8,754 nt of DNA from JBDRGD01 sp043818095. Lineage in GTDB: Bacteria > Chloroflexota > Dehalococcoidia > Dehalococcoidales > RBG-16-60-22. Every line of letters begins with the position of its first letter. The first letter of the stretch is position 1. The position numbers were made by a program, and so were the translations under genes. Shown in pieces: positions 1 through 6,217 of this stretch. The stretch covers positions 1 through 8,754 of the forward strand of contig JBDRGD010000082.1 in assembly GCA_043818095.1 (NCBI GenBank). The letters run 5' to 3'. The notes under the pieces were generated by a model. It did no database searches, was not told the origin of the DNA, and saw only the letters and a list, made by a program, of their open reading frames with translations.

Positions 1-752
1 GAGTATTCCGTGTGGAAGCCCGCCACGATTTCCGAGTCGGCTTCCATCAGGTCGAAGGGGCTGCGGTTAATCTCGGCGCAGCCGGCGGTAAAGAAAAGGA
101 AGAAGCCCAGCGGCTGGAGGAGGATGAAGGGGACGTTCTGCGCCTGGACGATGCTGTTGAGCGAGAGCGAGCCGGCGATAATGATTACGCCGACAATCGC
201 CAGCACCAGGGGGATTTCATAGCTCACCACCGCGGCGACGTTGCGCATGGCGCCGAGCAGACTATACTTGTTGCTGGAGCCCCAGCCCGCCATGAAAACG
301 CCCACCGTGGAGATGGAGCTGACGGCGACCACGTAGAGGATGCCGATGTTCAGGTCCGCCAGCAGCGCCCCGTCCCCGAAAGGCACCACCGCGAAGATGA
401 GCAGCGCCGGGGCGAAAGCCACTATCGGCGCGAGCATGTGGACCAGCTTGTCCGCGGTGTCCGGGACGATGTTCTCCTTTAGAAGCACTTTCACGGCGTC
501 CGCCACCGGTTGAAAGAGGCCGAAGGGGCCGGTGCGGTTGGGGCCCAGGCGGTTCTGCAAGCGCGCCATACCGCGGCGCTCGATGTAAATCACCGCCATG
601 ACCATCACCAGCACGAAGCCGATGATGATTACGGTAAAGATAATCCAGTGCCACTAGAAACCGCTGATGCCCAGCAGGTTTCCCGGCCAGTCCGGCGGCA
701 AAGCGGCTGCCGGGTTCCCGGCGCCGGCGATGACGGGTCCCGCAGACATCAT
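1..752 (-). CDS. nuoH: NADH-quinone oxidoreductase subunit H (NuoH), partial, with in-frame TAG
   Basis: NuoH is the membrane subunit that joins the quinone-reducing arm of complex I to the proton-pumping arm and helps form the quinone chamber. The reading frame shows family hallmarks in order: YIERRGMARLQNRLGPNRTG just after the first membrane helix, LFQPVADAVKVLLKE, ADLNIGILY, AGWGSSNKYSLLGAMR, and EADSEIVAGFHTEYS at the window edge. The C-terminal part lies outside the window. The start is taken as the ATG overlapping the nuoD stop (TAATGATG), with a GGAGAGG ribosome site inside the nuoD end. Thirty-two codons later the frame meets TAG at 654-656, then stays open for 217 codons. The residues before the stop (LPPDWPGNLLGISGF) look like the native amphipathic stretch before helix 1, so the stop interrupts the gene rather than marking a later start. 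Sequence error, a point mutation or readthrough are all possible. The family call is very secure; whether the gene is functional is not. Confidence 0.93.
654..656 (-). other. In-frame amber codon within nuoH
   Basis: A TAG occurs at codon 33 of nuoH, between GISGF and WHWIIFTV. A one-base change from TGG, CAG, TAC or TAT would create it. tldD, the PAC2 gene, mtnA and nuoA all end in TAG in this window, so TAG acts as a normal stop here and general recoding is unlikely. The nearest in-frame downstream starts are GTG at 614 and ATG at 605, and both would remove the first half of transmembrane helix 1. Confidence 0.9.
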
Positions 753-1855
753 TAGCGGTCCACCTCTCCCATGGTGATATCGATACTCCCGAAGATGATA
801 ATCAGGTCCTGCACCTTCCAGCCGACAATCATCTCCCGCAGGGGGGTAAGGTTAATCAGGCTGGGGGGACGAACGTGACAGCGGTAAGGGGCGATGGAGT
901 TGTCCGAGACGAGGTAAAAACCGAGCTCGCCCTTGGGCGCCTCGATGCGCCCGTAAGCCTCACCAACGGGGGGGCGCACTAGGTGGGAGACCTCCGCCCG
1001 CACCGGTCCGCCGGGGAGGCCCTTGCGCGCCTGGTTCAGGATGCGGAGGCACTGGCGCATCTCTTCCACGCGGACGCGGTAGCGGTCATAGCAGTCGCCC
1101 GCGGTGCCGGTGGGGATGTCGAACTTGAAGCGGTCGTAGATGGAATAGGGGTCACCCTTGCGAATGTCCCACTTCACGCCGCTGCCGCGGAGGACGGGAC
1201 CGCTGACCCCATAGGCGATGGCTCTTTCTTTGGGAAGGATACCGACGCCCTTCGCCCTTGCCAGCAGAATCTCGTTCTGCTTGAGCAGCGTATCAATCTC
1301 GTCGATAAAGCGGGGCATTTTCCCGAGGAACTTGTCCAGCGCCGGCAGGAACTCGTCAGGGACGTCCTGGCTGACGCCGCCGATGCGCATGTAGTTGTAG
1401 GTCAGGCGCTGCCCGGAGACCATCTCGAAAAGGTCGACGATTTTTTCCCTTTCCCGGAACATGTACAGGAACGGCGTGAAATACGCCCCGCAGTCGTTCA
1501 GGAAAGCGCCGACGGCGACCAGGTGGCTGGCCAGGCGCTGCAGCTCCGCCATGATGATGCGCAGGTACTCGCCGCGCTCCGGGACCTTGATGCCCGCCAG
1601 CTTTTCCACCGCCAGGCAGTAGCCCAGGTTGTTGTTCATCGAGGAAAGGTAGTCCATGCGGTCGGTCAGGGGGATGAAGCCGGTGTAAGTCCGCTCCTCG
1701 GCGAGCTTTTCCACGCCGCGGTGGAGGTAGCCGAAGACCGGCTCCACGTTCAGGACGACCTCGCCGTCAAGGGTGACGCGCATGCGGAAGACGCCGTGCG
1801 TGCTCGGGTGCACGGGGCCCATATTGAGGACAAACGGTTCCGTCCGCAGCGCCAT
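752..1855 (-). CDS. nuoD: NADH-quinone oxidoreductase subunit D (NuoD)
   Basis: NuoD (49 kDa subunit) is the peripheral-arm protein that, with NuoB, forms the quinone-reduction site next to cluster N2. The 367-residue protein is full length for the family. It opens with MGPVHPSTHGVFR (residues 12-24), in which His20 matches the quinone-site histidine. DRMDYL (65-70) holds Tyr69, matching the quinone-site tyrosine. YMRIGGVSQDVP and the C-terminal FGSIDITMGEVDR are also typical. The paired cysteines that bind nickel in related [NiFe] hydrogenase large subunits are absent from the C-terminus, so this is a complex I subunit rather than a hydrogenase. The start ATG overlaps the nuoC stop by one base (TAATG), and an AAGGA ribosome site lies about 9 bases upstream. 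The stop overlaps the nuoH start in the same way, which suggests translational coupling along the operon. Confidence 0.97.
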   Translation of the reverse strand: MALRTEPFVLNMGPVHPSTHGVFRMRVTLDGEVVLNVEPVFGYLHRGVEKLAEERTYTGFIPLTDRMDYLSSMNNNLGYCLAVEKLAGIKVPERGEYLRIIMAELQRLASHLVAVGAFLNDCGAYFTPFLYMFREREKIVDLFEMVSGQRLTYNYMRIGGVSQDVPDEFLPALDKFLGKMPRFIDEIDTLLKQNEILLARAKGVGILPKERAIAYGVSGPVLRGSGVKWDIRKGDPYSIYDRFKFDIPTGTAGDCYDRYRVRVEEMRQCLRILNQARKGLPGGPVRAEVSHLVRPPVGEAYGRIEAPKGELGFYLVSDNSIAPYRCHVRPPSLINLTPLREMIVGWKVQDLIIIFGSIDITMGEVDR

Positions 1856-2295
1856 TACAGGTAGTCCTTTCGCAGGGGATGCCCGGCAAAGCCGTCCCAG
1901 AGGAAAATACGCTTCATGTTAGGATGCCCGTTGAACTTTATCCCCATCAGGTCGTAGATTTCCCTTTCCTGGAAGTCAGCCGCCGGCCACACGCCGTAGA
2001 CCGAGGTGAGAGCAGGGCTTTCGCGGTCGGCGACGCGCGTCTTCAGGGTGAGCCAGTGGTTATGCTCCAGGGAGCTTATCCGGTAAACGACCTCGAAGTA
2101 GTCGCCGTAGTCGACGGCGGTGATGAAGTTGAGGTAGCTAAGGTCAATCTCCGGGGTATCTTTCAGGAACCCGGCGACGAGCAGCAGGGAGTCGCTCTTG
2201 ACCAGTACCTGCTTTTCGTCGGCGGTTACAGTGCTCCCCGGGAACTTCTCTTCCAGCTTGCCGGCGATATCTTTTCCGGAGAGGGCGACAGTCAT
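1855..2295 (-). CDS. nuoC: NADH-quinone oxidoreductase subunit C (NuoC)
   Basis: NuoC (30 kDa subunit) is a structural protein of the peripheral arm that packs against NuoD and NuoB. The 146-residue protein is on the short side. It keeps the family signature near the C-terminus: QEREIYDLMGIKFNGHPNMK (residues 109-128) followed by RIFLWDGFAGHPLRKDYL. It is a separate gene here, not fused to nuoD as in some proteobacteria. The ATG lies 9 bases after the nuoB stop, with an AAAGAG ribosome site just upstream. The stop overlaps the nuoD start. No membrane segments or cofactor-binding cysteines are seen, as expected for this subunit. Confidence 0.96.
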   Translation of the reverse strand: MTVALSGKDIAGKLEEKFPGSTVTADEKQVLVKSDSLLLVAGFLKDTPEIDLSYLNFITAVDYGDYFEVVYRISSLEHNHWLTLKTRVADRESPALTSVYGVWPAADFQEREIYDLMGIKFNGHPNMKRIFLWDGFAGHPLRKDYL

Positions 2296-2304
2296 GTTCG
2301 CTCT

Positions 2305-2898
2305 TTAACCTTTCCTGAAGAGGGATTTTTTCGCGATTTTCTTCTGCAGCATCTGTATCCCGTAAATCAGGGCTTCGGGGCGGGGGGGACAGCCCGGGAC
2401 ATAGACGTCCACCGGGATGATGTGGTTATAGCCGGGCACCACGCTGTAGGACGAGCCGAAGATGCCGCCGCTGATAGCGCAGGCCCCCATGGCGATAACC
2501 CACTTGGGCTCCGCCATCTGGTTGTAGATGCGCCGCACGTTGGGCGCCATCTTCCAGGTCAGCGTGCCCGCGGTAATCATCAGGTCCGCCTGGCGGGGGG
2601 AAGCGCGGAGAATCTCCATGCCGAAGCGGGAGAGGTCGAAGCGCGGTCCGTTGGCGGCGATGAACTCGAAGGCGCAGCAGGCCGGGAAGCAGATGGCGGT
2701 CCACAGCGAGGAGCGCTGTCCCCAGTTGATAATGGCGTCCACGGAGGTCAGGAGAATGTTGCGCTTGATTTCCTCGTCGAGCCACTTGTCGGGGTCGGCG
2801 ATAATCTCCTGGCTGCCGGATTTTACCTGCTCGATAAGCTGGCCTTCGGCATGGTCCAGTTCCTGGTCAGAATAAATATACGGTTTTGCTACTTCCAT
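2305..2898 (-). CDS. nuoB: NADH-quinone oxidoreductase subunit B (NuoB), N2 cluster subunit
   Basis: NuoB (PSST subunit) holds the [4Fe-4S] cluster N2, the last electron carrier before quinone. The 197-residue protein has the expected four ligands: the tandem Cys74-Cys75 in CFPACCAFEF, Cys140 in AMGACAISGG, and Cys170 in VPGCPPRPEAL. RFGMEILRASPRQADLMITA and TLTWKMAP are also family hallmarks. About 45 residues precede the conserved core and are rich in charged residues. A fifth cysteine, Cys70, lies close to the tandem pair and is probably not a ligand. The ATG lies inside the 3' end of nuoA, giving a 10-base overlap in another frame. The ribosome site is weak, so translation may depend on coupling to nuoA. 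Confidence 0.97.
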   Translation of the reverse strand: MEVAKPYIYSDQELDHAEGQLIEQVKSGSQEIIADPDKWLDEEIKRNILLTSVDAIINWGQRSSLWTAICFPACCAFEFIAANGPRFDLSRFGMEILRASPRQADLMITAGTLTWKMAPNVRRIYNQMAEPKWVIAMGACAISGGIFGSSYSVVPGYNHIIPVDVYVPGCPPRPEALIYGIQMLQKKIAKKSLFRKG

Positions 2899-3260
2899 TC
2901 CAGAGCTCGCTTTCTCCAGGCGTAAAGATAGCCGATAAAGATAATCCCGATGAGGACGGTAATCACGCCGAGTCCGGGAAAGCCCAGCTGCCGGAGGCTC
3001 ACCGCCCAGGGATAGAGAAAGACCACCAGCACGTCCAGCACCAGGAAGACGAGGGCGTAATAATAATAATGGAAGTTAAACTGCACCCAGGTCTTGCCGA
3101 TGGTCTCCATGCCGCATTCGAAGTTGGCGTTCTTGACGGGGCCGGGGTGATTGGGAACGACACCGAGGAAACGGAGGATAACGGGGATGATAATCATCGT
3201 AATGGTGAACAGGACTGCCACGATTAGAAAAAGACCGATGTAGCCGTAGTTTACCAGCAA
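2889..3260 (-). CDS. nuoA: NADH-quinone oxidoreductase subunit A (NuoA)
   Basis: NuoA is a small membrane subunit at the junction of the two arms of complex I, beside NuoH. The 123-residue protein shows three hydrophobic helices (about residues 6-30, 64-86 and 94-113). The loop has the family motif NFECGMETIGKTWVQ (residues 46-60), including the redox-sensitive-loop cysteine, Cys49. Helix 2 reads FNFHYYYYALVFLVLDVLVV and then FLYPWAV. The acidic pair normally seen here as D-x-E is Asp76 and Leu78, so the glutamate is missing. The start is TTG: an in-frame TAA sits five codons upstream and a good GAGGA site lies 6 bases before the TTG. This is the first gene of the operon. Confidence 0.95.
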   Translation of the reverse strand: MLVNYGYIGLFLIVAVLFTITMIIIPVILRFLGVVPNHPGPVKNANFECGMETIGKTWVQFNFHYYYYALVFLVLDVLVVFLYPWAVSLRQLGFPGLGVITVLIGIIFIGYLYAWRKRALEWK

Positions 3261-3266
3261 GTACTT

Positions 3267-3271
3267 TCCTC
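3267..3271 (-). promoter_or_regulatory. Ribosome binding site of nuoA
   Basis: GAGGA on the minus strand lies 6 bases before the TTG start of nuoA. It decides the unusual start codon, because no ATG or GTG lies in frame between the upstream TAA and the conserved region. Confidence 0.75.
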
Positions 3272-3300
3272 GTTAACAGGCTGGGACATAACCGATGGTC

Positions 3301-3330
3301 AGTATAGCACACTTTTTCCGGTTAAAGCAA
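3301..3330 (-). promoter_or_regulatory. Predicted sigma-70 promoter of the nuo operon
   Basis: On the minus strand, TTGCTT (3330-3325) is followed after 18 bases by TATACT (3306-3301). A TG one base before the -10 makes it an extended -10 element. Transcription would begin near 3294, giving a leader of roughly 35 bases before the nuoA TTG. The position directly upstream of the first nuo gene supports it. Confidence 0.65.
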
Positions 3331-3366
3331 GCCTTTTTTCGGGGCTTATCTCCGCCCTTTTTCGGG
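3331..3366. repeat. Two-copy T-rich imperfect direct repeat between divergent promoters
   Basis: Two copies of a short element, gccttttttcgggg (3331-3344) and gccctttttcggg (3354-3366), lie 23 bases apart, close to two helical turns. The first can also form a short hairpin, AAGCC (3329-3333) with GGCTT (3343-3347). The repeat sits just upstream of the nuo promoter -35 and about 55 bases upstream of the tldD -35. A regulator binding site is possible; with only two copies this is inference. Confidence 0.4.
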
Positions 3367-3420
3367 AATTTTCCAGCAGAAAGGAGAGGAGGACAATGGG
3401 GTGGGGTGATTCGCGGAAAA

Positions 3421-3450
3421 TTGACAATCAGCTTCATTTTCCTGTAAACT
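3421..3450 (+). promoter_or_regulatory. Predicted sigma-70 promoter of the tldD operon
   Basis: A perfect -35 consensus TTGACA (3421-3426) is followed after 18 bases by TAAACT (3445-3450). Transcription would start near 3457, about 47 bases before the preferred tldD ATG at 3504. A promoter here argues against the longer tldD start at 3396, which would lie upstream of the transcript. Confidence 0.6.
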
Positions 3451-3492
3451 TAAGCTCACCGGCAGGAAATCAGCCGGACGTAAAATTCCCCC

Positions 3493-3497
3493 GAGGA
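3493..3497 (+). promoter_or_regulatory. Ribosome binding site of tldD
   Basis: GAGGA lies 6 bases before the ATG at 3504. It supports this start over the in-frame ATG at 3396, which has its own purine-rich site (AAGGAG at 3381-3386, AGGAGG at 3387-3392). Confidence 0.7.
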
Positions 3498-3503
3498 CAG
3501 CGC

Positions 3504-4880
3504 ATGACCGACATCGAGGCTTTGGGTCAGGAACTGGCGGAAGTTATCCGGCGGCAGGACGCCGATTACGTAGAGGCCCACCTGGAGGAGAGCCAGTCCA
3601 GTCATGTTACCTACCGCGGTAGGGAGATGGAGTCCGTGGGGCGGTCCGGGGCGGTGGGGGGCAACGTGCGGGCGCTGGTCAAGGGGGGGTGGGGCTTCGT
3701 CAGCTTTAACGACCTGGAAGACCTGCCCGGTAAAGCCGCGCAGGCGGTGCGGCAGGCACGGCTCGTCGGGAGCGGCACGAGCCGCCTGGCCCCGGTGGAC
3801 CCGGTGGCGGACCGCGTGAACACGGTTACCGCGCCGGACCCGGTGCAACTGCCGCTTGCGGACAAGAAGAAGCTGCTGGACGAGTATCAGCGCATCATCT
3901 GGGCGACGCCGCAGATACAGACGGCGAGCATCTCCTACGGGGACGGCCACAAGAAGAAAGTCTTCGTGAGCTCCGCCGGCAGCTTCATCACCCAGGAGCG
4001 GACGGATATCACCCTGCGGGTGAACATCGTGGCGGCCAGGGACGGCGATATCCAGCAGGCGGGCATGAGCGTCGGCAGCCCGGGGAACTTTTCCGAGATA
4101 GAGAACCTGCACCAGCCGGTGACCGACCTCACGCAGCACGCCCTGGCGCTGCTGGCGGCGCCGCGGGTGCCGGGTGGCGAATACACGGTGGTGCTGGACC
4201 CGGTGCTGGCGGGGGTCTTCGTCCACGAAGCCTTCGGGCACCTTTCCGAGTCCGATTTCGTCTACGAGAACGATAATCTGAAAGACGTGATGCAGTTGGG
4301 GAAGCAGTTCGGCGGGAAGCACCTGAACATCGTGGATTCCGCGGCTGTTCCCGGCCTGCGCGGCAGCTTTAAATACGACGACGAGGGCGTGCCCGCGACC
4401 AAGACCTACCTCATCCGGGAGGGCCAGCTCGTGGGCCGGCTCCATTCCCGGGAGACCGCCGCCCGCATGGGGGAACCGCCTTCCGGCAATGCCCGCGCTA
4501 TCGATTACCGCTACCCGCCGATTGTGCGCATGACGAATACCTACATCGAGCCGGGCACGGCGACCTTCGAGGGGATAATCGGGGAGATAGAGGACGGGAT
4601 TTACGCGCGGAACTGGTACGGCGGCACCACCAGCATGGAGATGTTTACCTTCTCCTCGGGCGAGGCTTACCGCATCCGCAAGGGGAAGGTCGCCGAGATG
4701 GTCCGCCCCATCGTCCTGACCGGCAACGTCTTCACCACTTTGCAGCACATCGACGCCATCGGCAACGACCTGGCGATGAACCAGGGCGGCGGCTGCGGCA
4801 AGGGAGAGCAGATGCCCCTGCCGGTCTCCAACGGCAGCCCCCATATCCGTATCCGCAACTGCCTGGTGGGGGGCAGCTAG
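3504..4880 (+). CDS. tldD: TldD family zinc metallopeptidase
   Basis: TldD is the catalytic subunit of the cytoplasmic TldD/TldE metallopeptidase, which in other bacteria degrades unfolded peptides and trims some ribosomal peptide products. From the ATG at 3504 the protein has 458 residues, slightly shorter than the E. coli protein. The zinc site is complete: HEAFGH (His241, Glu242, His246) matches HExxxH, and Cys431 in GGGCGKGEQ is in the position of the third ligand. EPGTATFEGIIGEIEDGIYA, and then GGTTSMEMFTFSSGEAYRI, are typical of the C-terminal domain. The N-terminal domain begins with a helical stretch and the segment GREMESVGRSGAVGGNVRAL. A longer form starting at 3396 would add 36 residues that look non-coding, although that ATG has a strong ribosome site. 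The stop TAG directly abuts the tldE ATG. No genuine substrate peptide gene is visible nearby. Confidence 0.95.
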   Translation: MTDIEALGQELAEVIRRQDADYVEAHLEESQSSHVTYRGREMESVGRSGAVGGNVRALVKGGWGFVSFNDLEDLPGKAAQAVRQARLVGSGTSRLAPVDPVADRVNTVTAPDPVQLPLADKKKLLDEYQRIIWATPQIQTASISYGDGHKKKVFVSSAGSFITQERTDITLRVNIVAARDGDIQQAGMSVGSPGNFSEIENLHQPVTDLTQHALALLAAPRVPGGEYTVVLDPVLAGVFVHEAFGHLSESDFVYENDNLKDVMQLGKQFGGKHLNIVDSAAVPGLRGSFKYDDEGVPATKTYLIREGQLVGRLHSRETAARMGEPPSGNARAIDYRYPPIVRMTNTYIEPGTATFEGIIGEIEDGIYARNWYGGTTSMEMFTFSSGEAYRIRKGKVAEMVRPIVLTGNVFTTLQHIDAIGNDLAMNQGGGCGKGEQMPLPVSNGSPHIRIRNCLVGGS

Positions 4881-6182
4881 ATGGAAGACATTCTCGCGGC
4901 GGCCCGGCTCGTGTCGGAGGCGGCGGAGGTCTTCACCGTTTCCTCGGAGGAGACCGTGGTCCACTTCGAGGCCAACCACCTGAAGCAGCTCCAGACCCGG
5001 CAGCGGACCAGCGTGGCGCTGCGCCTGGTGAAGGATGGCCGTGTAGGCTTTGCCACCGCCAGCGGTAAGGTGGACGCGGCGGCCATCGTGGATAACGCCC
5101 TGGAGACGGCGCAGTTCGGCACGGAGGTAAAGTTCCGGTTCCCGGAAAAAAGTCGTTATCCCGAAGTCGCCGTCTTCGATCAAGCCGCTGGCGGAGTGCC
5201 CGTAGCGGAGATGGTGCGGCTCGGCACGGAGATGATTGACCGCGTCCGGGAGAAAAGTCCGGAAATCGTCTGCGAAGCCAGCGTGGACAAGACCGATGTT
5301 TCCGTGCGTCTGATGAATTCCCAAGGCGGGGAAGCGGCCTACCGCAAGAGCGTATTCGACATGGCGCTGGAGGGCAGCATCACCCGGGGTACGGACATGC
5401 TTTTCGTGGGGGAGAGCCAGAGTTCCTGCCACCCCCTGACCGATACCGGGGTGATTACCGCGGAAGTCCTGCGGCAGCTGGAGTGGGCGCAGAACAACAT
5501 CCCCACGCCCACCGGCACCCTCCCGGTAATCTTCACTCCGGCGGGTGTCGCCAGCGCGCTGCTTTTCCCCCTGATGGCGGCTTTCAGCGGCAAGACGGTG
5601 CTGGAGGGAGCCTCTCCCATCGGCCAGAAAGTCGGCGAGCAGGTCTTTGACCCGCAGCTGTCCCTCTGGGACGATGCTACCCTGGACTACCGCCCCGGTA
5701 GCCGGCCCTGTGACGACGAGGGCGTTCCCAGCCGGCTCACGGCTCTGGTGGACAAGGGGGTGGTGGGGGGCTTTCTTTATGACCTGCAGACGGCGGCGCT
5801 GGCCGGGAAAGAAAGCACCGGCAACGGCAGCCGCGCCCATGGTATCCCCTCCCCGGCGGCGAGCGCCCTGGTGGTCGGGACCGGCAAGGCGACTTTCGCG
5901 GAAATGCTGGCGGACGTCAAGGAGGGACTGGTCATCGAATACCTGATGGGGGCTACCCAGGGTAACGTCCTCGGCGGCGATTTCAGCGGGAACGTGCTGC
6001 TGGGCTACCGGGTGGAAAATGGTAAAATAGTGGGCAGGGTAAAGGACACGATGGTCTACGGGAACGTTTACCAGGTGCTGCGGGAAGTCAGCGCCGTGGG
6101 TAAAGAGGCGAAATGGGTGGGAGGTTCTTTGCTGGCGCCCTACCTCTACTGCCCGCGGGTGTCCGTGGCGACCCGGGGCTGA
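4881..6182 (+). CDS. tldE: TldE/PmbA family metallopeptidase partner subunit
   Basis: TldE (PmbA) is the non-catalytic partner that pairs with TldD and shapes the substrate channel. The 433-residue protein shows the family pattern: an N-terminal domain with VALRLVKDGRVGFATAS (about residues 45-61), a middle segment VIFTPAGVASALLFPLMAAF, then CDDEGVPSR and GNGSRAHGIPSPAASALVV, and a C-terminal GNVLGGDFSGNVLLGYRVEN. It lacks an HExxxH motif, which separates it from TldD and fits the partner role. The ATG follows the tldD stop with no gap, and a G-rich stretch just before the tldD stop may act as the ribosome site. Adjacent tldD-tldE pairs are common and imply co-translation in a fixed ratio. 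Confidence 0.95.
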   Translation: MEDILAAARLVSEAAEVFTVSSEETVVHFEANHLKQLQTRQRTSVALRLVKDGRVGFATASGKVDAAAIVDNALETAQFGTEVKFRFPEKSRYPEVAVFDQAAGGVPVAEMVRLGTEMIDRVREKSPEIVCEASVDKTDVSVRLMNSQGGEAAYRKSVFDMALEGSITRGTDMLFVGESQSSCHPLTDTGVITAEVLRQLEWAQNNIPTPTGTLPVIFTPAGVASALLFPLMAAFSGKTVLEGASPIGQKVGEQVFDPQLSLWDDATLDYRPGSRPCDDEGVPSRLTALVDKGVVGGFLYDLQTAALAGKESTGNGSRAHGIPSPAASALVVGTGKATFAEMLADVKEGLVIEYLMGATQGNVLGGDFSGNVLLGYRVENGKIVGRVKDTMVYGNVYQVLREVSAVGKEAKWVGGSLLAPYLYCPRVSVATRG

Positions 6183-6200
6183 AGTCCCAGTCTAACCGAT

Positions 6201-6206
6201 GGAGGA
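6201..6206 (+). promoter_or_regulatory. Ribosome binding site of the PAC2 gene
   Basis: GGAGGA lies 11 bases before the ATG at 6218. It supports that start over the upstream in-frame ATG at 6113, which lies inside tldE and would add 35 residues without family character. Confidence 0.65.
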
Positions 6207-6217
6207 ATAGCGGCAAA

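Noticed and set aside
262..654. Minus-strand open frame of 130 codons starting at GTG just after the nuoH TAG
   Set aside because: It is out of frame with nuoH, rich in Arg, Gly and His, lacks membrane helices, and overlaps the conserved nuoH frame throughout.
983..1864. Plus-strand open frame of 293 codons opposite nuoD
   Set aside because: It is the codon shadow of a well-conserved nuoD and has no recognisable domain or ribosome site.
1879..2925. Plus-strand open frame of 348 codons opposite nuoC and nuoB
   Set aside because: It is antisense to two secure genes, spans their junction, and has a composition typical of a shadow frame.
3060..3071. Short taa-type repeat
   Set aside because: It is explained by four consecutive tyrosine codons in nuoA.
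3456..5840. Minus-strand open frame of 794 codons opposite tldD and tldE
   Set aside because: It lies antisense to two clearly conserved genes, is rich in His, Arg, Gly and Ala as expected from GC-rich codon shadows, shows no family motif, and covers the tldD promoter region.
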